Below are positions 48,440 to 61,000 of a stretch of DNA of 64,000 bases, piece by piece. A program made the position numbers and the translations under genes. Within the stretch, counting starts at the first letter, position 1, and every line of letters begins with the position of its first letter. The notes beneath the pieces are model-generated. The model was not told where the DNA came from. It worked only from the letters and a program-made list of their open reading frames with translations, and did not search any database. The stretch lies in contig VZTJ01004697.1 of NCBI GenBank assembly GCA_013397795.1, forward strand, positions 476,649 to 540,648. Reading direction: 5' to 3'. The stretch comes from Orthonyx spaldingii. Its lineage: Eukaryota > Chordata > Aves > Passeriformes > Orthonychidae.

Positions 48440-48760
48440 GTGAGAAAAAGGGGAAAACAAAGAAACAAATAAGAGCACATATAAAAAAGGGGAAAAAAGA
48501 AAAATGGGGAGAAGAGATGAGAAAAAAATGAGTGAAGATAAAAGGANNNNNNNNNNNNNNNNNNNNNNNNNNNNNNNNNNNAAGAGAAAATTCAAAAGAT
48601 GAAGAAAAAAGAAAAAAAGGGGGATAATAGAAGAAGGGGGGGAAGCAAAAAGGAAAAGAGGAGTTAGGGGGAAAAAAAGGAAATGGGAAAAGTGGGGAAG
48701 AAAAAGGTTAAAAAACAAAAGAAAAAAAAAAAAGAAAAAAGAGGAATAACAACAGCCGAT
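48440..48760. repeat. Polypurine tract upstream of CD81 (with 35-N gap 48547-48581)
   Basis: About 320 bases in which the plus strand is almost all A and G, with runs such as GAAAAAAGAAAAAAAGG. An assembly gap interrupts it. Such tracts can form triplex DNA and are hard to sequence. Confidence 0.88.
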
Positions 48761-48935
48761 CCCCAGACCCGGGAAGCCGAAGGGATTCCTGCACCAATCC
48801 CCCCGTCCCTGGGGCGTGTCCAGGGGCGTGCCCAGGGCGTGTCCGAGAGGCGTTTCCGGGGCGGGGCGCGGGGGGCGGAGCGGGTTTTCTGGGCTCGCCA
48901 CCGCCCCAGTCAGCAGAGATTTGAGAGTCGTCGCC
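48761..48935 (+). promoter_or_regulatory. CD81: CD81 CpG-island promoter and 5' UTR
   Basis: CpG-rich, TATA-less. It holds a CCAAT box at 48794-48798 and four near-identical 12-bp units at 48811-48858 of type GGGGCGTGTCCA (KLF/Sp-type GGGCGTG cores). A GGGGCGGGGC Sp1 box and GGGGGCGGAGC follow within 80 bp of the ATG. This fits a broadly expressed gene; the start site was not mapped. Confidence 0.65.
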
Positions 48936-49001
48936 ATGGGAGTGGAAGGTTGCACCAAGTGTATCAAATACCTCCTTTTCGTCTTCAACTTCATCTTCTG
49001 G
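48936..49001 (+). CDS. CD81: CD81 coding exon 1
   Basis: ATG in context GTCGCCATGG (C at -1 and -2, G at -3 and +4). 22 codons ending TTCTGG|GTGAGT, phase 0. Confidence 0.96.
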
Positions 49002-52000
49002 GTGAGTACAGAGGCGGCGGGGGGCGGGGGCTGAGCCCCCAGCATTTAAATAAGGGGGCTGCAGTATGGCTTGTCTGCCTGCGCCTGGGTTTAGCCTCCT
49101 TCTTGCCCCCCAGCATTGAGACTTGCTGTCTGGGATGTGCCTTAGGGGCTGCTGCTTCTTCTTTTTATTTTTTTTCCCTTTATTTTTTTACTTGTTTTTT
49201 GGAGGGCGGGTGGGCTGATTATCCTTTGCTTTTTTATTTTAATGCATGCATACGTATGTAATTGTATGTGCATATCTATTTATGTCTGTTTTCTAAACAG
49301 CTGTGTAGAGGGGGAGGTAGAATCGTAGGATGGTTTGAGGTTGGCCAAGACCTTTAAGATGCTCGCGTCCAGCTGCTGCAGATGTTGATGGGCGCCTTTC
49401 GGAGCGGAAGGGCGGGGGGCAGAGCCGGGGGAGGGAGGGTCCCTCTTGCTGTGGATCTGCGCTGGGGAAAGCGGCGCTCCCCAGCCGGGGAGGGAAGGAG
49501 GGAGGGACGCAGGGATGCTGCCAGGCAGGAGGGAGGCGAGGGGAGGCGCCGGCCCTGCCGCCCGCCGCAGAGGAGGGGGCGTTCAGCAAATGCGGGCGAT
49601 TTGGGGCCGGCTCTGCGCCCCCCGCCCCGCAGCTGGCGGCAGAGCCGGGACCCGGCCGCCCTGGCCCCGCGCCGGGGACCGCTGCCCCCGCCGCCCGGGA
49701 AGTTATTTTAGGATGCAAATTCTATCCAGGCTGGAGAGGCTGCCTTTCCTGAGAAAGTTTCTCGTGAAATAATCCATCCGGACATGCGGCTAATTTAGCA
49801 AAAAGCGGCGTATCCCGGTTTCCCTGCAAACCAGGTTTGTCCCGATTCGAAACAGCCTCCGGCAGCTCGAGGTTGGCTGGCAAGAGTCGCTCTCTCCCTG
49901 CTCCTGCGCTCGGGGGCAACGAGATATGCCCGAGCAGGCTGCTGGTTTCGTGTTTTAAATACGCTGGTTTGCATTCCACGAAGTGCTTTTTTGTCTTGGA
50001 AGTGAGTCCCACCCCACCCTGCCAGGCAAGGCACCGCTTGGATGCCCCTTGTCCGATACCCTGTGCCACTTGTCTGACACCCCACTCTGTTGTCGAGGAT
50101 TTGAGATTTTTTTTTTTTTTCTTAATGCTTGCTTACAGCAGCGAATGTAGCAAGAGGGGCTGGAGAGGTGGGAAGGGGAGCGATATCTTCCAGAGCAAAC
50201 CCTGCTTTGGCACCCGGAATTGCACTGGCTGGCTGGAGCCTCTGCTTGCTGACTCCTCCCTGCTCTTTGGGGGCGTCCCCATCTCTGGGAGGTGTAGGGC
50301 ATAACCAAGTGAGTGCTCATTTCAGGCCTGTTTGCCTTGTTTCTGGGTATTACACTGACCAAGGGGGAGACGACAAGCTCTGATGACAACAGTGTTAATT
50401 GGTACCTGATGTGTTGCCAGCTGCATGAATGTGGGACAGTTCTGGGTTGTTGTTTTTTGACCTTTTCGTCCACCCTTAAAATGGCAGGATGGAGGTGGGT
50501 AGGGTTCTCTGTGAAGTGTTGTTCCTTCCAAACAGTTATCCCAGGGTTTTTTCTTCCCTTCTGGTCCTGATTTCCTGCTATTCTTGTCGAAGAAGCTGCT
50601 GGCTGTGCTTGTGGGGGAGGAAGGGTCTCCTGGGTGGCAGGAAGGATGCTGGGGGCTCTGCATGGCCACCACTCCTCAGCAAGATCAGTTGCTCACCTCA
50701 AAGTCTTTCAGAAGAGCTGATCTTTTATAAATGGGCATTTTGCTTCCAAGAGGAATAGCCCATCTGTATAATTTCTCCGTTATGACTTCTGGTGCCTTGC
50801 CCTACCCCTTTGGAGAGTGCAGCCTGTGAGTGCTGGGGGTAGAAGCTTCAGTTCCTCCCAAAGAGGGGGTGCCTGTGAGCTGGGACCCACTGGTTCCCCA
50901 AAACAGCTCCCAGTGCTGGGCTTGCTGGTCCCCTCGCACTGTCTCCTGTACAGATTGGGAGCTTGGACTGCATTGGAATTAACAATGCTTTCTGTGAGGC
51001 TGGCCAGCTGAATGGTGGTTGAATACCAGATCTTGGAGTTTTCAAGCCCTTTTGTGTTGTTTTTTAAACTAGTGGTTGAGGGGAATTTTAGGTTTACCAC
51101 AAAGACAGGTTAGCAGCCCACCTTGCCCCCCCCCCCCCGCTGGGGAGGGATACCTTGGTTGCCACCAAAGTGTGACTGCCCTTTTCAGGGAGTGGTATTT
51201 AAGGACAGAATGTGGTGCTGAGCACCCTTGCTGCCGGCTGGCTGTGTTGGGACACCACCTCTAACCACAGTGAGGTGTGAGACAGGGCACCTGCAGCCCT
51301 TTAGTCCTGCCAGCTGGTTATTATGCAAGGCCTGATGGGCTCCTTGTGCTTATTTGCTTATGATTTGCCTTGTGTGCAGCTGATGCTGGGTGCTGTTGAT
51401 GAAAACAAGCCAGAGGCAGAGCCCAAAGTTTGGCAGGCACCATGTTGTGCTGCACAGGAACTTGTTCCAGTGCCCAGGAGGAAGAAAGGAAGCAATTAGC
51501 CTTAGTTACTCTGATAACTTTTTTATCTAGCCCTGCTATCCTGCTGGACTGTAAATAAACTGACACCCATCTGGCTTCCTCGCCGTTGCTTGCCCTGGCA
51601 GCGCTGGGGGAATTTCACAAAGCTGCTGTGTTGAAAAAGGAAAAGGTGACCCTGCTGCCAGCTCCTCATTCATTGTACCTGAGATGTTTCAGTTTTATTT
51701 GATTTTTTGGGATTGCTTTTCCTTTGTGCATGCATTCTTGAGAAGAAGATGCCAAGATTGTGCTTGATCCAAGGCGGCTCTTGAAGGAGCAGCGGCTGCT
51801 GCATGGACCACGTGTGCCTGTCCCAGGAGAGAGGTTCCCCACATATTTCACAGTGGCATCCACCTACTGAAGTGGTGGTGGAGGCCATGGTCAGCACCTG
51901 GGGGCTTCACCTGGTTAGCAGACATGGGGCTGGAAAGACAAAAGTTTCTCTGTGCTGCCAAGTTGTCCTGAAACCTTGTGGTGGCTGGTGTCGAGTGGAC

Positions 52001-55000
52001 ACTCTGCCCTGTGAGAAGGAGTAGTAGCTGTTACTGGGCAGTTTGGCTGGTGTGATGGGCTGGGCATCTGGCAGGTGGAGCTGCTTCTCCATCCTGTCCC
52101 CAGAATATGGCTGGACTGTGACTGCTCTCCTGAATTATCCAAACCTGATAGCAGAGCTCAGTGTGTGGGGCTGAACTGACCACCACTGCAAAGAGTCCCT
52201 GGGGAGGCCGAAGGAAGCCAGTGAGCTATTTTAAAATATAATTAAAGATAACCAAGGAGGAACTGACTTGCTTGGAGAAGGATTACTCAAGCTTATTAGC
52301 TAATACAGCCCATGGCAGCCTTCCAGGTCGAGAGCGCTGCTGGCTACCCTACCAGAGAGGTGTCTAATTAAAAGGAAGAGCTTGCTTCTAATGCCATTTT
52401 CCAGGCACTCTGTAACTCTTCTCTTCCATGTGTTGAGGGGATGTAGTACGGTCTGGGTGCAAAGGGAAGGAAGGACAAGAGCAGAGGGAAGGTGGAAGTG
52501 AGAATCTGTCTTGACAGGGGTGATTGAAAGGAAAGGGGTAGAGGAGCCGCATCTTTTCCTGTGCAACACTGCAAGATCTGTCAGCTGTACCCTGAAGTCT
52601 GCAAAGCTTGCACAGAGATACTTGGTGATGAGAGGTGATGGTGTGGGGAGGTGGCAGCTCTCTGTCGCAGCTGTCCTATGGTAACACTTTTGCTGAGTGG
52701 CATGTGACCCATTGTGGTGAGGAGGGTGGCTGTGCACCACTGCTCACAGGTTTAAATGAAGAATCGAAGATCTCGTGGTTCCTGTAGCTCTGAAACACGG
52801 GTTTTAAATAACTCTGTGGACTAACAAAGTAGTTTGCATCTTGTTGTGGATGCAGGCTTGGGCTGAGAACTGCTGCAATGCTAGCAGTGGTAGTGCCTGG
52901 CTGATTGGGCTGTTGGTCTCCCTGGGAATTGCAGAGAGCCTGGTGAGCAGCAAAGACCTGATGCTGGCCCAGCATCTTCTTCCACAGATTTTGGGTTTGG
53001 TATCCTGGACGATGTACAGGCAAGCATGTTTCCATGTGTGTTTGACCCTGCAGCTACTTAATACCTGTCTTTGAAGGGCAAGAGAGAGGTTTCCTTAGCA
53101 GGCTCAATACCTAGACTCAAGTTTTGTTGCTGATGGCTGTCTGTGATGTGTTTCAGGGCTCTCTGTCAAGTGAACACAGTCCTTCCATAACCTACAAAAC
53201 CTCTCCTGAAGTCTCTGTGTGCCAAAGGTTTTCTGAAGAGATGGGTGCCCTGCCCTGTGGGAATACTCAATTTCAGTTAATGGGCTGGGCTGCAGCCAAA
53301 AGGAGGGAGCAATGCTGGCTGGAATGGGGATTGCTCTGTTTTCCTGAGGTTATGCTCCTATCAGCCACTGTAATGCTTATCTTCTGCAAGAGCATTAACA
53401 GTGAGAAACACTTTGATCCTGCACTGTGGAAGTGCCTTTCGCTGTACTATGAAGAAGGGAAAGCAGTTGTATTACTGTTGTAGTTAAATGCTTATGTATG
53501 GGGCCAAATTAATTGTAAAGCAATATCTGAAATTGTTTTCCTCTCTGCTGAGAGCAGTTAAACTGTGGGAAGCGCTACTTCTGTCTGCAACAGGGATCAG
53601 GCTGGGGCAGGCCGGGAGCAGCCTGTGGGCACGGTGCTCCCTATTGTAGGACCCCGCTCCTGGATTTTGGTGCTGGATTCCCATTCTCCTCCCATCCATC
53701 AAGCTTTATTTGGCCTCTGGCATGCTGCTCCTCTGGGAGTATTCCTCTGGAGCTTGTTTTGAAAAGCTCTGCAGTGTTGTAGGGCTGGTAACTATAGGCA
53801 CCAGTGGGGAATTTCGCTCTGGCTGGCAGCTCTATTAATAGCTGCTGCTGGGAGCAGAGCAGGGCTGCAGGCTGCTCTCCTCCTGCCTGCAGGGCACGGC
53901 GCTCTTCCCAAATGCCTCTTCTGCAATTCCTGGGCAGGTCTTGCCTGCAAACTTTCAGCCTGACCTTTGGTGGCCGTCCAGCGCGATGGCTGTGGAAGGC
54001 AGCAGAAGGACCTCGCCTGTGCTGTCACAGAGTCCTATCTGCCACTGCTGCCTGTGAGTGCCTGTGCCAAGATAAGCTTTTGCATTGTGTGGCTGTCAAA
54101 TTGCAAGTGCATATCTGATTGAAGTCACTTCCCCTGTTTACACCCTCCCAGGGGGCTCCCAGGCATCCCACAGTGCACCCCAACAAGCAGCACACAGGTG
54201 ACCCCTAGCGCTTCTCACCTTAAAATTTCAAGTGACTTTTTGGTGTGAAGACTTCACATTGTAACCTGGAGATGGTCACAGCATCAAGCCCAAGTTCCCA
54301 GGTTCCTGGGCCACCATTCAGCTGTCAGGCCTTTGCTGCACCCCACGCCCTTCCAGCAGTTCCATGAGGTGCGGCTGCTGCAGTAGAAAAATTCATCCTG
54401 TGCTTTCCAGGAGGTGAGGTACAGGCTGCAGGAAGGCACGATGCTACCTGGGCACATTCCATGTGTCCCTCTCTGGCCCGCCTCAGTCCTCAGGCTGGCA
54501 GTGCAGGACCTGTAAGGTGCTAGCATGGATCTTGTAAGGGCTTATACTGCCTTTCCAAAGGTAATTTCCATCAAGTTACAAGCCTCTATCTCCTCACTTT
54601 TTTCCCACTCATGCTGGGTGCAGCAACAGAATGATGTTTCATTATTTACACTGCACATATTGGAGAGCATGATACCTGCTGCTTCACCTAGAGACCCACA
54701 AATGTCGTGGCAGCAAAGCATTCAACCCCAAATTTGCAGTTCATTGCTGGCCATATGAGGGGCTTCCTGCGTGGGAAGATAGTTCAGCCTTGGCAAGCCA
54801 CTTTATTTTTCTGCTTGCTGGTTCCCCACACCTGAAAGGAGGAGGATTCATTGTTACTCCATCTCAGCTGCTTTGCAGGTTGTGTTGAAGAGGAGCCATG
54901 GGGAGCCCTGGTTGAAGTCTGGGTGCTGCCCTCACAAAGGTCTCTGCTTTCAGGTGGTGTAAGAGAAGCTACAAACCTCTGCAGCATGAAAACCTGTTAA

Positions 55001-58000
55001 AAATCTCCAGTCGTCTCCCTTAATCATAAACTAGCTAAAATTCATTAAGCTTTCTTGGCAGCATCCTGCTTCTTGTTAGTAACTGTGGTATTTCCCAGGC
55101 ATCATGACGTGAGCTCTGCTGGCAGCATTTTTGCTGCAAGGCTAGAGCCTCTCCCAGCCCTGGGGCTCACACAGGTTGGGAGGCACGACCTGGAGGCAGG
55201 ACCAGCCATGGCTGTGGGAAGTGGCACTGCTAAAATACAGCATCGTGAAACTGCTGGCACCTCCACTTGCCTCCTTCGCTGACTTGAGCCACAGGATGTC
55301 TGTCTGCTTTGCTTTGGCATGCCCAGCAAGCTGCCCTACAGCCAGAACTTCTTTCTTCTCCTTCTCCTGTCCAGGAAATCTATTTCAGACAAGGGTGGAG
55401 GGAAGGGAGCAGGAAGAAAAAGGCTGGCGGCAGCGGAAGGGACCGGGAAGGTGATGCACATCCTGGCATGTGTGAGTTTTAGGGAGCAACAGGTTAAGGA
55501 GGGGACAGCTCAGAAATGGGGTACACCACATTGAAAGGGGAATGGGGCCGTTCCTTGCACCCCTAATTCATAAGAATTTCTTGTGGAGAAGAGGAGTGAC
55601 TAAGCTGTGGAAAATGGGCTTGTTCCCTTGCCCCACAGCTGGATCTGGAAATTTTGGGGTGAACAGCATATCCTTTGGTGAGGCTCAGTCTGGGAGGGAG
55701 CCTCACTACATGCACCGTGGATTGGGCAGCAAACCAGGACTGCACACCTACCTTCATCGTATTGTTATCTGGTGATACCTCCTCATGTGGGGCACATCCC
55801 ATCACCTCTTGGGGACACAGGGCCTGCCTTTTCCTCCCCCAGGCAGCTTTCGATGGGGACTTTCCCCTGCTGTGTCAACCAGGAACAGCATTCCTGAAAA
55901 AGCAAGCCTTGGGCAGGCAGGATCCAGCTGGAAAAGTCTAGCTGTCTGTGGAAGGAGCAATAAATCTCTGGACGCTGGAAAATAGCAGTAAAGAGGAAAT
56001 GTCGGAGCCTGCAGCACCACCTCTGCTGTGCCGGGAAGCTGCTCGGGGTGTGAGCTCTGGAGCCAGCCCCATCCTGGGGAACACCAGTGATGTGCCTTCC
56101 ACAAGTGCCATGGTGCTGGCAGGAGAACAGCGGGCTGGGGAGGTCAGCTTTTGGAAAGCAGATCAAAGTTCAACATACTGCTGGCGTTGCTGAAGTTGCA
56201 GCTTTTAGATTATTGCAGTCTCCAAAAATTTAAATGAAGAGCTGTGCTGGGCGTTCAGAGTGTATCACGACAAGTGATGGCCCCAGCCTCTGCAACATTG
56301 CTGTCTGTCAAGCTGGGAACACAAAGATCAGTGGGATAATCTGCGTGAGATTACAGCAGAAAAAAACCAGTGATACGTATGAGGATGTGCAGCCTAGAGA
56401 TAAGCATGATGCTGCCATCAGTGGTTAAAGCTCTTTGGGCTCTCATGCTGGCAAACATCAGTTGTAGGATGGAAGGGGAAGAAAATATCAAGCTTTTATC
56501 TGGAACAAGTTGGTCTATTAAAAATGAGATTATCCCAAGCAAGGTACAGCAGAAGGCAGAGTTACTGTGGCAAGCTGACAATGTTTTCTCCCTCTTGTTT
56601 TCTTTGCTTTGGGAAGAAAGAGCCTGAATTCCATTTTGGGCTTCTTGGTGGTGGGAGGATGTATGGTTTTCATGGAAAAAGTTACTCATCATAGCCCAAA
56701 CCCTGTTTTCATTAGTAAGTGAATGTCATTTTCTCTTAAGAAATCCAGCTGCTATTGGATTAAAACTTCCATTCAGAGGTCCTCCATGCTCTGTAAAAAA
56801 TGCAAATGGAGTCAGGCGGTGTGGGAGGGATGTGTGATGTTCCTGGGGTGCTTTCAGGATGAAACTGGGAACATCTGGATTTGGTTCAGCTGGCTGTCTT
56901 AGGCAGGCCTCACTGCTGGAGGGAGTTTGATGCATTAGAAGAGGCTTCATCCCTTTAGCTGATGTTCCCAAATGGTTAAAAAATATCTTGAGGATAGCTT
57001 GCAGCCTGCTTTCAGTTCTGTCGGGTATTTTAAGGCAGATTTGATTGGAAAGGAGCTGCTGGTGTCATCCCAGCCTCGCCATGGGTGGCAGGGCGTGCTG
57101 GGGTGGGTCCTGCTGAGTGTGGAGGGCAGCATGTCAGGGCAGAGCAATGTGTGCTTGCAGAGAGAAAACCAAAACAAAAAGGGCTGCAACCTTTTTTCTT
57201 TACCTCTTCCAGCCAGCACAGAAATCCAAACCTTCCTTGGGATCTCTTCTCTCCTAGCAGCTACCAAAAGACCTTTACTTTGAGTGGCATGGATTAATTT
57301 GGGGACATATTCTTTCCTCTGAGAGTAAAAACACAAACTTTGTTATGCCCTCACACAATGAACAAGCACGCCAGGCTGGATTTGGGTAACTTTGTGCGAA
57401 GCCACAACCTGCCTTATTTGGAGCTGAACTTGAGCACAGACTGGCTTTCGTGACTTTTCTCCATAGCCAGTGTTTGGAGAACCTCAGGCTGGCCCCAGTG
57501 CAGGAGGGGTGAGGGACTGTGCCAGGAGGGAAGTTGCATTGATTGTTGTGGGAGAAGTGTTAAAAGCTGATTACTTTGGTGGCAGACTGGGGAAAAGCAA
57601 AGATTTCCCTTCCTTTCCAGGAGCTGGTGGGGATTTTCTCCCTCTGATAATGGAAGAGCCCCAAGAGCAGTTTGCCCTGTGAGTTTGGAACAAATGGTGT
57701 GGGTTTGCCCCAGCTTCAGTGGCACTTCTGGAAAAATCTTGTGGTTGGGATTTGTAGAAATGAGCAAGGAGGAAACCACCAGCTGAGTTCCCAAGAGGCA
57801 GAGCCAGGCTCCCATTGACAGCCTGTCTTGCAGATCCCAGTCCTCCTGTGATCACTGTTGGGCTTGCATAACTGGAGACTTTGCACTTTTACTGAAAAAA
57901 TGCTGCTTTTTTAAAAAAATGTGATCTTCATGATGCCTATCATGCCTGTAGCTGACCTGAGTCAGACCCTTTTAGAAAAAGCATATTTCCCCTTCTGTAT

Positions 58001-61000
58001 TCTTTGGTAGGTCTCTTTCCTTTTTTAAGATGAATGGCTTCAAGGATTTAGGACAGTCAAAATTAAATTGGCATTTGAACAGGTGCTTTCAGCATTTCAC
58101 AGCAGTGACATTGAATTCTTAAGGGTTTGAGGGTTTTTTTTCCCAGAAGATTATATTTTTTCCCCTCTTTCTTATGCTTTTAAATGGAAGGGGGATGTCG
58201 CAGAGAATACAGTGAGTCCTGCTGGGAAAGCTCTACCTTGAGTTCCTCTCAGTGACACCTTCCCTGCTGTAGTGCCTCGTATCTGCTCCCATCTTCCGCT
58301 GCCATTCCCAGCCCCCCCTGAAAGAGAAAACAGTGAGGAAGTCAGTCATAAAACTTCACATTGTTTGCACATAAATATCCCAGTGGCTGAGTTGATGTCC
58401 CATGCGCAGAACATCTCCTCCCACGTTTGGAGTATGTTTTTGTCCTTGCCCTGGGGTCAGTCCTGCATGTCAGTGTGCACATGTGTGTGGGTGTGGGTGC
58501 ACTGCTCTTCTGGTGTTCAACAGCATGGGCAAGGCAGCAGTCTTGGCCTGGAGGCCTCCAAAAGTGGTGTGGTGGTGCCTTGGCCTGAACCCAGGCTTTT
58601 CTCCACTTCAGTTCCTGTATTAGGACATTAAGGAAAGCCCAGTGTGCTAGAGGAACTCTAGGTGTGTTCAACTGGAAGCCTGGATGGGAAGTAGTGTGCA
58701 TGCAAGACTTGGGGGCAGTGGGGAAAAATCCCCCCACTTTCTGTTTGTACCTCACCGAGAAATGAAATGGGGTGATAACAGCCCACTGGAAATAGGGAGT
58801 AAACGGGGCTGATCCTAACTTCTGTTGAAAAGCTCTCCTAAAAACCTAAGTGGCACATCTCCTCCTTCTTGGGTAAGGTGGAGCCTTCCATTTAAATAGC
58901 ATAATAAAATACCTCTTGGGAAAGAAATCTCCTGCAAGAACTGGAAAGGGCTTTGCACATCTCTAGATTGAGGGGTCTTCTCATAAAGCAGGGAAGATCA
59001 TATGGCTCATGACCTATGGAGCACAAAGCAGGTTGCAGGAGTGGGATGATGCTTAGAAAGGATGTTCTTGTGCATTTGTGGGAAGATGAAAAGCAAATCT
59101 TCTGCTCCTGGCTGAAAAAGTCTGGGTGCGATATGGCTGGAACAGTGAATAACCCTCACTTCCCTCTATTTTCTCCCCAGCTGGCTGGAGGCATCATCCT
59201 GGGAGTGGCCCTGTGGCTGCGCCATGACTCACAGACAACGAATATCCTGTACCTGCAACTGGGGGACAAGCAGGCCCCCAACACCTTCTACGTCGGTGAG
59301 TAGGTGTGGGCGTGCTGGTGCTGCTGCTTGCATGTTGTTCCCCCAAAGGATGGGCTGCAGTGTACCCAAATGCAGGGCAGAAAGCTCCAGGAGAGCAACA
59401 AGGAGATCACAAGAAAAATACCTCCTGCTACCCTTGTGCTCTCCAAAATATCCCCTGCTGTGCCAGCCAAAGCCTCTGATAAATGTTGGCTGTGGCCCAA
59501 GCGCAGAGTCCAAACCCATGTCAGCTAAAAATGCAAAAAGACGTGTTGCGGCGTAGTGGGTTTTCTCCAGAGCACATTTGGGAAGAGCGGGGGACTTCTT
59601 GGAAGTGTGTCTTGTTTCCTGTCCAAAGGGACATAAAAGTAGCCAACAGAGTGCCAGGCAGTAGAAAGTGAAGCTTGGTGAGTGTGAAGCGTGGTGACTC
59701 ATGTTCTCCAGGAGGGGCAGGTGGAGCCTCTGTGCACTATGGTTAAGCTTAGCATGATTTTTGTGAATTTGGTAGCATGCTGGCTTGCTGGAAGATGAAA
59801 CCCCCTGTTTTTACCCTGTTCTCTAATGATCTCTCACAGATGAGGGGGAGCAGCTTGCAGGAGAGGCTGGCTGCCAGGCAGGAGCTGGCTTGAAGCACGA
59901 GCTGACAGGGCTGGGAACATCGTCTGATCTGATGTCCTGTTCTCACCTGTAGCTAAAATTGCGTTCTGGAAAGGGTTTTACTTTGTGTTTTCCTGCTTGC
60001 CCATGAAACAGCATGCCTGAGCCCTCTCCCTGGCTGGCCCTGGTTACAGAAGATGCTCCTGCTGTGAATAGCTGTGGGGTTTTCTCTCTTGCTGTCTCTC
60101 CTCTCCTGCCTCACACTCAGAGCTCTATTTGCAGCATTTCCCCTTTGTAGATCTCATTTTTAAAAACAGAAAAGGGAGTTCATAAGAAGTTAAACTCCCT
60201 CCTTTCCAGGAACCAGTTCAAACTTCTCCTTCTTTTGGGGGGCTAACAATGGATATCTCCCTTGTTAACACTTTCTCCCCAAGCATGGGGGACCTGGAGC
60301 ATGGGGCAGTGTCCTTCCCTCCTGCCTGTTGAGCATCTTTTACTCTTCCGTTCCTTTTTATTTTGTCTTTGTCCTCGACCCTTGCTTTTTAGAAGGTGAT
60401 GGGGAAGGATGGTGGGTCCCACCACCACACTGTCTTTCCAACACCCATGAACAGCCCATGATTTTAGGCTAGCTGTCTTTTTAAAGTTATATTCAGCAAC
60501 AGATTGGCTTGGATTCCTGCTGGCAGCTGTAATTTCCATGCAGTAATAACAGCAGAGCATTTCTTTCAGTTGCTGCCTCTCCCAGCCAGACCTCTGGAGT
60601 CTGAAGGCTGGGATTTCTTTTTGCTTCCCCCCACTCCCCCCATTTTTCCTCTCTCCTACAACTGATACTCCCTCCTTTTTCTCTTCTGGCATGCAATATA
60701 CACGTGCACACAATGTTCCTGCTTTTGGGAATGGGAACCTCTCTGGGCTTGGCCTCCAGAGCTCTGTTGTTTTGTTTTTTTTTTTTTCCTTTGCAAACCA
60801 CTTTTTGGTGTCTGGCACACAGCGCTGGTCCCGGGATTTGTCAGGAGGCTTTTAAAGGCTTTGCTGCGGCGCTGCAGGACAGGGGGAAGCAATAAACACT
60901 GTTGAAGGAGGAAAACTTCCATCATAGGGTGTGTACTGAGTGAGAAAGAGAAGTAGGAAAGCAGGGATTTGGTGTCTCCTGGTTTCTTTCTGTGTCCTTT

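Larger units (their letters stand above)
49002..59180. other. CD81 intron 1 (10.2 kb)
   Basis: A first intron with a CpG-rich 5' part (49377-49960), a small CR1 fragment, a run of 13 C at 51126-51138, and otherwise unremarkable sequence. No other exon is supported. Confidence 0.7.
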
